Below are positions 41,195 to 49,723 of a stretch of 64,000 nt of DNA, in pieces. Made by a program: the position numbers and the translations under genes. Below the pieces are notes generated by a model. The model did not search any database, was not told where the DNA came from, and saw only the letters and a list, made by a program, of their open reading frames with translations. This stretch comes from Anaeromassilibacillus sp. An200 (GTDB lineage Bacteria; Bacillota; Clostridia; Oscillospirales; Acutalibacteraceae): NCBI RefSeq assembly GCF_002160025.1, contig NZ_NFJU01000010.1:36406-100405 (forward strand). Reading direction: 5' to 3'. Position 1 is the stretch's first letter; each line of letters begins with the position of its first letter.

Positions 41195-41406
41195 ACACAT
41201 CTCCACCCTTTCTGCTCCGGTTTTGGGGCTTATCTGAAAAAACGCCATGCCGGAGGGCAAACAGCCCGCCTGCACAGCGCTTTTCTTTTCAGAACATTTC
41301 TTTCTCCCCGCGCTATCCGGATCCTATCATAGCAGATCGATGGAGCGGGATGAATGAAAAATGAAAAATCAGCAGGAAAATACTCTTTTTTGCCGTCAAA
41401 GGAATA

Positions 41407-42261
41407 TCACGCGGCCCGCCGCCGCCCGCTCACCATGCCTGCAAGGAACGTGACGGCAAACACCACAGCGGCCACCAGCACGATCGTTCCCCCCGCCGCC
41501 GTGCCGAGATAGTACGACAGGATCAGTCCCGCCACACCGGAGAACATCGAAACGCCCACGCTCCACGCATGATAGGAGCGCATCGAGCGGGCCACGTTCC
41601 GCGCCGAAGCGGCGGGCAGCACCAGCAGGGAATTGATGATCAGCACACCGACCCACTTGATCGACACAGTGACAAGCACGGCAACCAGAATCACGAAGAT
41701 TTTTTGCAGCGCACCCTCGCGGATATTTTTGCTCGCCGCCAAATCCCCGTTGATGCTCGACAGCAGGAAACGGTTGAAGAAAAGCCCCCACACCAGCAGC
41801 ACGGCAAGCAGTACACAGCCCAGCAGCGCAATCTCCTCCGGCTGGACAGTGAGAATGTCCCCTATCAGGTAGCTGGAATACTTCGAAAAGCCCCCGCTGG
41901 CCGAAAGCAGCACCACGCCAAGCGCCAGCCCTGTGCTGGAAAACACGCCGATGATTGTATCGGCGGAGGAAACGCCCGAACCGATCACCGCCGAAATCCC
42001 CACGGCGAACAGCAGCGCGAAGCCGAGCATGGACAGAAGATAATTGTCCACCCCCATCAGCACACCGATCGCAATGCCGGTGAGCGCAGAGTGGCCGAGC
42101 GCGTCCGAAAAGAAGCTCATGCGGTTGTTGACGATCATCGTTCCCACCAGACCGAACAGCGGCGTAATGAGGAGAACCGCCACAAAGGCGTTTTTCATGA
42201 AGTTGAATTCCGTCCATTCAAACGGAAGAAGCGTGTCAATCACACTGTAAAGAAATTCCAT
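41407..42261 (-). CDS. znuB: Zinc/manganese-type ABC transporter permease
   Basis: 284 aa from ATG at 42261 (GGGGAGG 9 nt upstream). Eight or nine membrane helices of the ABC-3 family with KNAFVAVLLITPLFGLVGTMIVNNRMSFFSDALGHSALTGIAIG near the start (the SFFSDALGHSAL signature contacting the ATPase) and LPAASARNVARSMRSYHAWS later. Third gene of a substrate binder-ATPase-permease operon, 1 nt after the ATPase gene. Zinc rather than manganese is favoured by the His-rich binder. Confidence 0.9.
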   Translation of the reverse strand: MEFLYSVIDTLLPFEWTEFNFMKNAFVAVLLITPLFGLVGTMIVNNRMSFFSDALGHSALTGIAIGVLMGVDNYLLSMLGFALLFAVGISAVIGSGVSSADTIIGVFSSTGLALGVVLLSASGGFSKYSSYLIGDILTVQPEEIALLGCVLLAVLLVWGLFFNRFLLSSINGDLAASKNIREGALQKIFVILVAVLVTVSIKWVGVLIINSLLVLPAASARNVARSMRSYHAWSVGVSMFSGVAGLILSYYLGTAAGGTIVLVAAVVFAVTFLAGMVSGRRRAA

Positions 42262-42262
42262 C

Positions 42263-43069
42263 TCACCGTTCCTCCCCTTCCGGCGCGGGCAGGCCGAACG
42301 TTTCCCGCACTTCACGGGAAGCCATCACCTGCTCCACCTCTCCGCTGATTCGGATGGTCCGGTCCAGCAGCGCCGCGGATGTGGCATACTGCCTCACATG
42401 GGACAAATCATGGGAAACGAGAATCACCGGCATATGGTAGCGCACACGCAGCGAACAGACCAGCTCATAAAAAACCTCAATGCCCCGGCGATCCACGGCG
42501 GAGACAGGCTCGTCCAGCAGAAGAAGATCCGGCATCGGCTCCAGGGCAAAGGCCAGCAATACACGCTGAAGCTCACCGCCGGAGAGATTGCCGAGCTTTT
42601 TGTTCAGCAGCTCCGGCCCGGCTCCCGCCCGTTCCAGCATCTCCGCCGCACGGCGGCGTGCCGCCTTCTTCTGCCCCAGCCACACGGGAAAACGGGACAG
42701 GTTGGCGCAGAGCATATCCCCCACGGACATCGGAGACGAATGATCAAACAGCAGATTCTGGGGTACATAGCCAATTTTCGGTTTTTCCACCTGCTCGCCC
42801 TTATGGCTTGTAAAGTAGATTTCCCCCGTATAGGGGATCCGTCCGAGAAGGGCTTTGAGCAGTGTTGTCTTTCCCGCTCCATTTCGCCCGATCAGCGCCA
42901 TAATTTCCCCGTGGCGCACATTCAGATTGACGTCATGCAGGATCACGCCGTCCTTCTTCTTTACCCCCAGCCCGCGGATCCGCACGCTGCACTGGCAGTC
43001 CACACAGTTGCAGCCCGCCTGCGCACAGCTGGAGCAGTCCGGGCAGGAATGCGGCTTTTCTTGCGTCAT
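42263..43069 (-). CDS. znuC: Zinc-type ABC transporter ATPase with Cys-rich N-terminal leader
   Basis: 268 aa, ATG with GAGGAGG 8 nt upstream, which fixes the start. Residues 7-27 hold one His and seven Cys (HSCPDCSSCAQAGCNCVDCQC), a metallothionein-like leader. The ATPase follows: Walker A GRNGAGKTTLL, Q loop YVPQN, signature LSGGELQRVLLAFAL, Walker B LLLLDEPVSAVD, switch His in LVSHDLSH. It energises uptake of the metal through the permease downstream. The Cys leader could sense cytoplasmic zinc and gate transport; this is inference. Confidence 0.9.
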   Translation of the reverse strand: MTQEKPHSCPDCSSCAQAGCNCVDCQCSVRIRGLGVKKKDGVILHDVNLNVRHGEIMALIGRNGAGKTTLLKALLGRIPYTGEIYFTSHKGEQVEKPKIGYVPQNLLFDHSSPMSVGDMLCANLSRFPVWLGQKKAARRRAAEMLERAGAGPELLNKKLGNLSGGELQRVLLAFALEPMPDLLLLDEPVSAVDRRGIEVFYELVCSLRVRYHMPVILVSHDLSHVRQYATSAALLDRTIRISGEVEQVMASREVRETFGLPAPEGEER

Positions 43070-43081
43070 GCTGTTTCCTCC

Positions 43082-44029
43082 TCACGAAAGCGCTTGCACA
43101 AGCGTTTCCATATTTTGTTCCATCGCATTCAGATACGCGTCCTTATCGTCCGGGCCGGTCGTCACCGGATCCAGTGTCCAGACCCGGATTCCGCTCTCCG
43201 ACGCGATAATATCGGCGGCGCTTTCCGGGTACTGCGGCTCAGCAAACACCGCTGCCACGCCCGCGTCCTCCACCAGCCGGATCGTCTCCGCCAGCTCCCG
43301 CGCGCTCGGCTGGCTGTCCGGCTCCCGGTTGACTACCTTCACCACGTTGAGATCAAATTCTTCGGCAAAGTACGGGAAGGCCTCATGGAAGGTTACAATA
43401 TTCCGGTTGGGCAGCGGATCGATTGCCTCGTGCATCCGATCGCGCAGCTCCGAAAGCTTTTCCACATACGCTTCGGTATTGGCGCGGTACTGCTCCGCAT
43501 GCGCCGGGTCTGCTTTTTGCAGGCCCTCGCTGAGATTCTCCACCTGCCCGATGCACTCGGAAATGCTGACCCAGATATGCGGGTTCACCTCCCCGTGATC
43601 GTGCCCATCGTCCTCGGTATGCTCGTGTCCATCCTCTTCATGGACGTGGGAGCCGTCCTCGCCGCTCTCAATGAGCCAAAGCCCCTCGCTGGTATCAACG
43701 ATTGAAAGCTCCGGAAGCTGGCTTGTCACCTTGTCCAGAAAGCTCTCCATCCCCGCGCCGTTGACAACGAACACATCCGCCTGTTCCAGATTTTTCATGT
43801 CCTTGGTCTGGAGCTGGTAATCGTGCAGGCAGCCCGTTTGCTGTCCCGCCATATTTTCCACCTGAACGCCCTCAATCCCGTCTGTCACGTTCAAAGCCAT
43901 AATATACATAGAATAGAAGGACGTCACCACGCGAAACGCTGGTTCCTCCTGTGTCCTCGCCCTGCCGCACCCGGAAAAAAGCGCCAGGCAAAGCGCCAGC
44001 AGGAGAGCGGCGGCGCGCCGTACTCTCAT
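43082..44029 (-). CDS. znuA: Zinc-type ABC transporter substrate-binding lipoprotein
   Basis: 315 aa from ATG at 44029. Lipoprotein signal MRVRRAAALLLALCLALFSGCGRA (Cys ~20). Cluster A-1 metal binder: VTSFYSMYIMALNVTDG, ADVFVVNGAGMESFLDKV, a His/Asp-rich loop (HVHEEDGHEHTEDDGHDHGEVNPHIWVS) typical of zinc binders, VTFHEAFPYFAEEF and VFAEPQYPESAADIIA. The longer upstream frame runs into the operator palindrome and is rejected. Binds zinc outside and hands it to the permease. Operator at 44061-44089. Confidence 0.9.
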   Translation of the reverse strand: MRVRRAAALLLALCLALFSGCGRARTQEEPAFRVVTSFYSMYIMALNVTDGIEGVQVENMAGQQTGCLHDYQLQTKDMKNLEQADVFVVNGAGMESFLDKVTSQLPELSIVDTSEGLWLIESGEDGSHVHEEDGHEHTEDDGHDHGEVNPHIWVSISECIGQVENLSEGLQKADPAHAEQYRANTEAYVEKLSELRDRMHEAIDPLPNRNIVTFHEAFPYFAEEFDLNVVKVVNREPDSQPSARELAETIRLVEDAGVAAVFAEPQYPESAADIIASESGIRVWTLDPVTTGPDDKDAYLNAMEQNMETLVQALS

Positions 44030-44060
44030 AGTTTCACTGCCTTTCTTGAAAGATTCCACA

Positions 44061-44089
44061 TCGTAAATGCAAATGATTTGCATTTACGA
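44061..44089. promoter_or_regulatory. Perfect 14-1-14 palindrome, candidate Zur-type operator of znuACB
   Basis: TCGTAAATGCAAAT (44061-44074), central G, ATTTGCATTTACGA (44076-44089). The core TGCAAAT-G-ATTTGCA has the 7-1-7 geometry of Fur-family boxes, and the outer TCGTAA/TTACGA halves recall the Zur consensus of Firmicutes. It lies 32 nt upstream of the znuA start. No Zur gene is in the window. Confidence 0.75.
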
Positions 44090-44199
44090 TTGTACTCCAC
44101 CCATCGGGAGCTTGTCAAGCATTTCCGGCATCCCTGCGCATCCTATGCATAATTTCGACGCCCTTCTTTCAAAAAATATGGAAAAAGGCCGGATCCTTC

Positions 44200-44228
44200 T
44201 TGACTTTAGTAAGTTAAAGCACTATAAT
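44200..44228 (+). promoter_or_regulatory. Promoter of serC-serA
   Basis: TTGACT (44200-44205), 17 nt, TATAAT (44223-44228), 59 nt upstream of serC. AAT TGGAGG precedes the serC ATG. Confidence 0.8.
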
Positions 44229-44286
44229 ACTTCATATACTTTTCCCGAAGGGGATCGGAAGTTATTGAATTGGAGGTAAGCACTCA

Positions 44287-45372
44287 ATGAATCGCGTTTA
44301 CAATTTTTCCGCCGGACCTTCCATGCTGCCGGAATCCGTCCTTCGCCGCGCTGCCGGCGAAATGCTCGATTACAACGGCTGCGGCCAATCTGTGATGGAG
44401 ATGTCACACCGCTCCAAGGTGTACCAGGGCATCATTGATTCCGCGGAAAGTCTTCTGCGCGAAGTCATGGGAATCCCGCAGAATTACAAGGTTTTGTTCC
44501 TGCAGGGCGGCGCTTCCTCGCAGTTTGCGATGATCCCGATGAACCTGATGACAAAAAGCGGAAAGGCTGACTTTGTGCTGACCGGTCAGTGGGCCACCAA
44601 AGCCTACCAGGAAGCCGCCCGCTATGGAGAAGCCCATGTAGTGGCTTCCTCGAAGGATAAGACTTTCTCTTACATTCCGGAATTGGATCCTGCTTCCTTC
44701 ACAAAGGACGCGGACTATTTCCACATCTGCCTGAACAACACCATCTACGGCACCCGCTTCACTGAGCTGCCGGACACGGGGGATGTGCCGCTGGTGGCGG
44801 ACATTTCCTCCTGCATCCTGAGTGAGCCGATCGACGTCAGCCGCTTTGCCCTGCTTTATGCCGGAGCACAGAAAAACATGGCTCCCGCCGGGCTGACGGT
44901 GGTGATCATCCGTGAGGATCTGATCGGCCATGCGATGGATATCACCCCCACCATGTTCAACTATCAGACACACGCGGACAATGGCTCCATGTACAACACG
45001 CCGCCGTGCTATAACATTTACATGGCCGGCCTCGTGCTCGAGTGGATCCGCGACGAGATCGGCGGCCTGGAGAAGATGAAGGAGATCAACGAGAAGAAAG
45101 CTGCCATGCTGTACTCCTTCCTCGACAATTCCAAGCTGTTCTCCGGCACCGTCGTGCCAAAGGACCGCTCGCTGATGAATATCCCGTTTGTGACGGGAAG
45201 CGAGGAGCTCGACGCGAAGTTCGTAAAGGCCGCGTCCGACGCCGGATTCGTTAATCTCAAGGGACACCGCTCCGTGGGCGGAATGCGCGCCTCCATCTAC
45301 AACGCCATGCCGGTGGAGGGCGTGGAAAAGCTCGTCGCGTTCATGGCTGACTTTGAAAAGGAAAACGGGTGA
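44287..45372 (+). CDS. serC: Phosphoserine aminotransferase
   Basis: 361 aa, ATG with GGAGG 9 nt upstream. NRVYNFSAGPSMLPESVLRRAAGEML, FLQGGASSQFAMIPMNL, and the PLP-binding Lys in YAGAQKNMAPAGLTVVIIRE are diagnostic for SerC, and the length is standard. It converts 3-phosphohydroxypyruvate and glutamate to phosphoserine in the cytoplasm, the second step of serine synthesis; the next gene encodes the first step. Stop overlaps the serA region, so the two are coupled. No serB is adjacent. Confidence 0.96.
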   Translation: MNRVYNFSAGPSMLPESVLRRAAGEMLDYNGCGQSVMEMSHRSKVYQGIIDSAESLLREVMGIPQNYKVLFLQGGASSQFAMIPMNLMTKSGKADFVLTGQWATKAYQEAARYGEAHVVASSKDKTFSYIPELDPASFTKDADYFHICLNNTIYGTRFTELPDTGDVPLVADISSCILSEPIDVSRFALLYAGAQKNMAPAGLTVVIIREDLIGHAMDITPTMFNYQTHADNGSMYNTPPCYNIYMAGLVLEWIRDEIGGLEKMKEINEKKAAMLYSFLDNSKLFSGTVVPKDRSLMNIPFVTGSEELDAKFVKAASDAGFVNLKGHRSVGGMRASIYNAMPVEGVEKLVAFMADFEKENG

Positions 45373-45377
45373 TTCAC

Positions 45378-46547
45378 ATGTATCAGATTCAATGCCTCAA
45401 TAAAATTTCCGAGGTGGGCACCTCCCGCTTCAACGCCAACTACATCTGCGGCACCGACGTGCAGAATCCGGATGCCATTCTGGTGCGCTCCGCCTCGATG
45501 CACGAGATGGAGTTCGGCCCTGAGCTTCTCGCCATCGCCCGTGCGGGCGCGGGCGTCAACAACATCCCGCTGGACAAATGCAGCGAGCAGGGAATCGCCG
45601 TGTTCAACACCCCCGGAGCAAACGCCAATGCCGTTAAGGAGCTGGTGCTGGCCGCACTGCTGCTGTCCTCCCGCCGCATTGTGGACGGAATTGAATGGCT
45701 GCGTACACTCAAGGGCCAGGGGGCGGAGATCTCCAAGCTGGTGGAAAAGGGCAAGGGCGCTTATGTCGGGCCTGAAATCAGCGGTAAAACGCTCGGCGTG
45801 GTCGGACTTGGCGCAATCGGTGTGCTCGTGAGCAGCGCCGCCGTCAGCCTTGGGATGGATGTGTACGGCTACGATCCGTTCCTGTCCGTGGAGACAGCCT
45901 GGGGCCTTTCGAGCGCTGTTCGCCACGCGCAGACACTGGATGAAATTTACTCCAAATGCGACTATATCACGCTGCACGTCCCGCTCACGCCGGACACGCG
46001 CGAAATGATCAACGCTTCCAGCATCGCGAAGATGAAGGACGGCGTGCGTCTGATCAACCTCGCCCGCGGCGATCTTGTCAACAGCGCAGACGTCGCCGCC
46101 GCCCTGGAATCCGGCAAGGTGGCCGCTTACGCGACGGATTTTGCGGATGACACAATCCTCGGAGCGAAAAACGTCATCGCGATGCCGCACCTTGGCGCAT
46201 CCACGCCGGAAAGCGAGGACAACTGCGCCCGCATGGCGGCTCTCGAGCTGATTGATTATCTGGAGAACGGAAACATTCGCAATTCCGTGAACCTTCCTGC
46301 TGTCTCCATGCCGCGCGAGGGAAGCCGCATCTGCATTGTGCACCGCAACATTCCCAACACCATCAGCCGCTTCTCCGGCGTACTGGCGCAGGCTGGTGTA
46401 AACATTGAGAACATGGCGAGCAAATCCCGCAAGGAATACGCCTACACCATCCTCGATGTGACCGGAGACGTCACCGCCAACGCGGCACAAGCCATCGACG
46501 CGCTCGACGAGGTGATTCGCGTCCGCGTGATTAAGGCAGCAAATTAA
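45378..46547 (+). CDS. serA: D-3-phosphoglycerate dehydrogenase
   Basis: 389 aa from ATG at 45378 (relatives begin M-Y-x-x-x-C-L-N); a GTG at 45369 that overlaps the serC stop has the better-spaced AAAAGGA and is an alternative. ILVRSASMHEMEF, NAD-binding GVVGLGAIG, catalytic Arg in LINLARGDLVNSADV, Glu in the following helix region and His in AMPHLGAST. The C-terminus is one ACT-like domain (RICIVHRNIPNTISRFSGVLAQAGVNIENMASKS), a site for serine feedback. First step of serine synthesis. Terminator follows. Confidence 0.94.
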   Translation: MYQIQCLNKISEVGTSRFNANYICGTDVQNPDAILVRSASMHEMEFGPELLAIARAGAGVNNIPLDKCSEQGIAVFNTPGANANAVKELVLAALLLSSRRIVDGIEWLRTLKGQGAEISKLVEKGKGAYVGPEISGKTLGVVGLGAIGVLVSSAAVSLGMDVYGYDPFLSVETAWGLSSAVRHAQTLDEIYSKCDYITLHVPLTPDTREMINASSIAKMKDGVRLINLARGDLVNSADVAAALESGKVAAYATDFADDTILGAKNVIAMPHLGASTPESEDNCARMAALELIDYLENGNIRNSVNLPAVSMPREGSRICIVHRNIPNTISRFSGVLAQAGVNIENMASKSRKEYAYTILDVTGDVTANAAQAIDALDEVIRVRVIKAAN

Positions 46548-46601
46548 ATTTGCGATTCTGCGGTACGCCGTTTCCTGCGGCGGAAAGCATAGAAAAACAC
46601 A

Positions 46602-46645
46602 TCGGCCCTCTTGCGACATTCAATCGCAGGAGGGCCGATTTCTTT
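46602..46645 (+). terminator. Terminator of serC-serA
   Basis: TCGGCCCTC (46602-46610) pairs with GAGGGCCGA (46630-46638), followed by TTTCTTTT. Confidence 0.8.
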
Positions 46646-46689
46646 TGAGAAAAGTGTGATAGAGGTCCGAAAAAATTCACTTCGCACAA

Positions 46690-46745
46690 TTTTATGGGGC
46701 TCTGCCCCATCCCCCGCCGCCTTTTGAAAAAGGCGGGCGAAAACT
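46690..46745. repeat. Intergenic double-hairpin element
   Basis: TATGGGGC-TCT-GCCCCATC is followed by a second stem GCCGCCTTTT/AAAAAGGCGGGC. The motif TTCGCAC occurs on both sides (around 46683 and 46752). This style of GC-rich hairpin between genes is common in clostridial chromosomes as dispersed elements. Only one copy is seen in this window, so a repeat is suspected, not shown. It may also serve as terminator of nagA on the minus strand. Confidence 0.5.
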
Positions 46746-46767
46746 TCAAGTTCGCACTTTTTGAGCG

Positions 46768-47904
46768 TTACGCGCGATAGACAACAGAACCGTTCATCAG
46801 AACAAAACGGATATCATAGGTAGCAGCATCCAGAACAACAGCATCCGCAAGCTTGCCGGGAGCCAGACTGCCGACACGGTCGGCCGCGTCCGCTTCACGT
46901 GCCGGGTTGATGGTGACGGATTTGACCGCCTGACGGAACGGGATGCCGAAAGAAAGCAGGTTTTTCAGTTCATCATGCAGATTGGTGGTGGAACCGGCGA
47001 TCGTACCGTCCGGGAGAAGGGCGTGGCCGCCGCGCACCTGCACCATCTGTCCGCCAAGGTCATAATCGCCGTCCGGCTGGCCTGCTGCGCGCATCGAGTC
47101 ACTGACAACCACCGTGCGATCCTCGCCGAGGATACGGAAGGTAATCCGCAGGACGGCGGGGTTGATGTGGAAACCGTCGCAGATCAGCTCCGCGCGGACA
47201 GAGGGCATATCCATCACGGCCCCGACCACGCCGGGCGCGCGGTGTGTCAGGCCGCTCATGGCGTTGTACAAATGGGTTGCGTGCGTAATGCCCCAGGCAA
47301 AGGACTGCTTCGCCTGCTCGAAGTCCGCCTCCGTGTGCGCGATGGAAACGGTGCAGAGCTCCTTGGCCCGCTCCACGAACGTCTGCGCTCCCTCACACTC
47401 GGGCGCGATATCCACCAGGCGCACAATGCCGCCGCAGTCCTCATACAGCGAGCGGAACAGCTCCCAGTCGGGATTGCGGACATATTCTTCCTTCTGCGCT
47501 CCCTTTTTCTTCGCGGAGATAAATGGGCCTTCCATATTCACACCAAGAACGCGCGCACCCTCCTGCGGATGATCCATACAGCCGCGCGCGGCGCGCAAAG
47601 CTGCGCGAATCTCCTCGGTTGACACCGTCATGGTGGTGGGACAGAAGGAGGTGACGCCCTTGGTCACCAGATGACGCGCCATTTTGCGGATCGACTCTTC
47701 CTCGCCGTCACAGGTATCCGCCCCGACACAGCCGTGAATATGCACATCCACAAAGCCCGGCGTCACGATGCACCCGGCGCAGTCAAGCGTCTCCTCTCCC
47801 GTCAGGTTTGCGCCGATTTCCCGGATCCGGTCCCCTTCCGTGCGCAGATCCATCTGCACCAGATCGAAATCCTCATTGACCAGCCGTCCATTTTTCAAAA
47901 TCAT
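46768..47904 (-). CDS. nagA: N-acetylglucosamine-6-phosphate deacetylase
   Basis: 378 aa, ATG with AAGGGAG 9 nt upstream. TPGFVDVHIHGCVGAD (metal-binding HxH), VNMEGPFI, SIAHTEADF, the ATHLYNAMSGL motif, VVSDSMRAAG (catalytic Asp) and INPARE give a complete NagA. It removes acetate from GlcNAc-6-P in the cytoplasm, for amino-sugar use or cell-wall recycling. No nagB or nagE beside it. Acetate kinase elsewhere in the window could act on acetate derived from it, but so do many routes. Confidence 0.94.
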   Translation of the reverse strand: MILKNGRLVNEDFDLVQMDLRTEGDRIREIGANLTGEETLDCAGCIVTPGFVDVHIHGCVGADTCDGEEESIRKMARHLVTKGVTSFCPTTMTVSTEEIRAALRAARGCMDHPQEGARVLGVNMEGPFISAKKKGAQKEEYVRNPDWELFRSLYEDCGGIVRLVDIAPECEGAQTFVERAKELCTVSIAHTEADFEQAKQSFAWGITHATHLYNAMSGLTHRAPGVVGAVMDMPSVRAELICDGFHINPAVLRITFRILGEDRTVVVSDSMRAAGQPDGDYDLGGQMVQVRGGHALLPDGTIAGSTTNLHDELKNLLSFGIPFRQAVKSVTINPAREADAADRVGSLAPGKLADAVVLDAATYDIRFVLMNGSVVYRA

Positions 47905-48002
47905 GGTTCTTTCTCCCTTTCTTTTCCATCAGGCCGCGCGCCATTCCGGATGTTCCCGGAATAAACGGCTCCATACTGTTTTCTTTATGTCTCTGCAAAC
48001 TG

Positions 48003-49601
48003 TCACCGATCCCACTTGTCGCACAGAGCGTTGATCTGATCGGCAAATTTTGCCAAATCCTTGTTGGCTCCGCCCTCGTTGTGGCGGATGACGATCGCCA
48101 GACGCTTTCCGGCGTCCACCAGACGCTGGAACACCGCCGACGCGCGGCGCGCGGGAGAAGGCTTGCGAATCTTTTCCTGCACGCCCTCCTCCAAACAGGT
48201 GTTGCGGAGCAGGTCATACCGGGCTCCCGGGTAGGGCGCTGTCGCTCGCAGACCAAATTCATCCCGCAGACGCATGGCAAAAAGATCGCAGACGCTGCTT
48301 TCCCCGTGGACAATGAACACGCGCTTCGGTTTCGGAGAAAAGCTCTGCACCCACCGCAGCAGTCCTTTATTGTCCGCGTGGCCGCTGATCCCGCTGAGAC
48401 GGCAAATCTCCGCACGGACCTCAATCTCCTCGCCGAACAGCTTGACGGAATCCGCACCCTCCAAAATCGCGCGTCCCAGCGTGCCCTCCGCCTGGTAGCC
48501 GACAAACAGAATGGTGCACTCCGGCCGCCACAGGTTATGCTTGAGATGGTGCTTGATGCGGCCCGCTTCGCACATGCCGCTTGCCGAAAGAATGACCTTG
48601 CAGCCGGCGCTGTTGTTGATCTCCTTGGAATCGTCGCTTGTTACAGACAAGCGGAGATTGGAGACGCCGATCGGGTTGATTCCCCGGCGGATCAGCTCCA
48701 TCGCCTCCTGATCGTAATAGCCCACTACATTTTCCTTGAAGATGTTGGTTGCCTCCACGGCCATCGGGCTGTCTACATACACGGGAAAATCGCCGTGATC
48801 CTTCACCAGACCCTCCGCCTTGATCCGGCGCAGGAAATACAGCAGCTCCTGTGTACGCCCCACGGCAAAGGAAGGGATCACCACGTTTCCGCCCCGGTCA
48901 AAGGTGCGCTGGATCACGTTCGCCAGCTCCTTCGCGTAATCGGGCGGCGCGTCATGGCTCCTGTCTCCGTAGGTGCATTCCATGACAACATAATCAGCGT
49001 CCTCAATCTTCTGGGGATCCCGCAGAAGAGGCTGGTTGATATTGCCGATATCGCCTGAAAACACAATTTTCCGCTTCTCGGAATTTTCTTCCACCCAGAC
49101 TTCAATGCTGGCGGAGCCGAGCAGGTGTCCCACATCCACATAGCGAATCTCCACCGACGCGCTCAGGCGGATTATCTCTCCATACTGGCAGGAACGGAAC
49201 CGCTTGAGCACCCCCTCCGCGTCGTTCATATCGTAAAGTGGGACATACTCCGGATGTCCCGAACGCTTGGCTTTGCGGTTGCGCCACTCCGCTTCAAACA
49301 TCTGAATGTGCGCGCTGTCGCGAAGCATAATCCCGCACAGATCCACGGTGGCCTCCGTGGCAATCACCGTTCCCCGAAATCCTTTGGCATACAACAGCGG
49401 CAGCCGTCCGGAATGGTCAATGTGCGCATGCGTCAGCAGGACATAATCAATCTCCGCCGGGTTGACGGGGATTTCCTGATTCTCGTATTCATCCGGCCCC
49501 TGCTGCATGCCGCAGTCCACCAGAATATGAAGCCCGCAAGCCTTCAGATAATGACAGCTTCCCGTCACCTCATGGGCTGCTCCCAAAAAACTCAGTTCCA
49601 T
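48003..49601 (-). CDS. MBL-fold/beta-CASP RNA-processing-type exonuclease
   Basis: 532 aa from ATG at 49601 (AAGGAG 7 nt upstream; a 100-residue upstream extension has no site and odd composition). MELSFLGAAHEVTGSCHYLKA, the HAHIDHSGRLP zinc motif, DVGHLLGSASIEVW, FSGDIGN, VVIPSFAVGRTQELLYFL, SASGMCEAGRIKHHLKHNL and SGISGHADNKGLLRW are the metallo-beta-lactamase, beta-CASP and Zn-dependent RNA-specificity motifs. Bacterial members resemble CPSF-73 and act as ribonucleases. The C-terminal ~70 residues (RKPSPARRASAVFQRLVDAGKRLAI) are an added helical tail. Confidence 0.9.
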   Translation of the reverse strand: MELSFLGAAHEVTGSCHYLKACGLHILVDCGMQQGPDEYENQEIPVNPAEIDYVLLTHAHIDHSGRLPLLYAKGFRGTVIATEATVDLCGIMLRDSAHIQMFEAEWRNRKAKRSGHPEYVPLYDMNDAEGVLKRFRSCQYGEIIRLSASVEIRYVDVGHLLGSASIEVWVEENSEKRKIVFSGDIGNINQPLLRDPQKIEDADYVVMECTYGDRSHDAPPDYAKELANVIQRTFDRGGNVVIPSFAVGRTQELLYFLRRIKAEGLVKDHGDFPVYVDSPMAVEATNIFKENVVGYYDQEAMELIRRGINPIGVSNLRLSVTSDDSKEINNSAGCKVILSASGMCEAGRIKHHLKHNLWRPECTILFVGYQAEGTLGRAILEGADSVKLFGEEIEVRAEICRLSGISGHADNKGLLRWVQSFSPKPKRVFIVHGESSVCDLFAMRLRDEFGLRATAPYPGARYDLLRNTCLEEGVQEKIRKPSPARRASAVFQRLVDAGKRLAIVIRHNEGGANKDLAKFADQINALCDKWDR

Positions 49602-49658
49602 ACCGGCTCCTTCCTGCCGGGCGACCCCGGCGCTGTGCCTTTTGTGTCCTCTATCATT

Positions 49659-49687
49659 ATTATAGAGAATTGCGCTTTTTCCGTCAA
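49659..49687 (-). promoter_or_regulatory. Promoter of the MBL/beta-CASP gene
   Basis: Minus strand TTGACG (49687-49682), 17 nt, TATAAT (49664-49659), 58 nt upstream of the start. Confidence 0.75.
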
Positions 49688-49723
49688 GAATATTTGGATA
49701 ATGTGACGAATTCCGCTTTTTCT

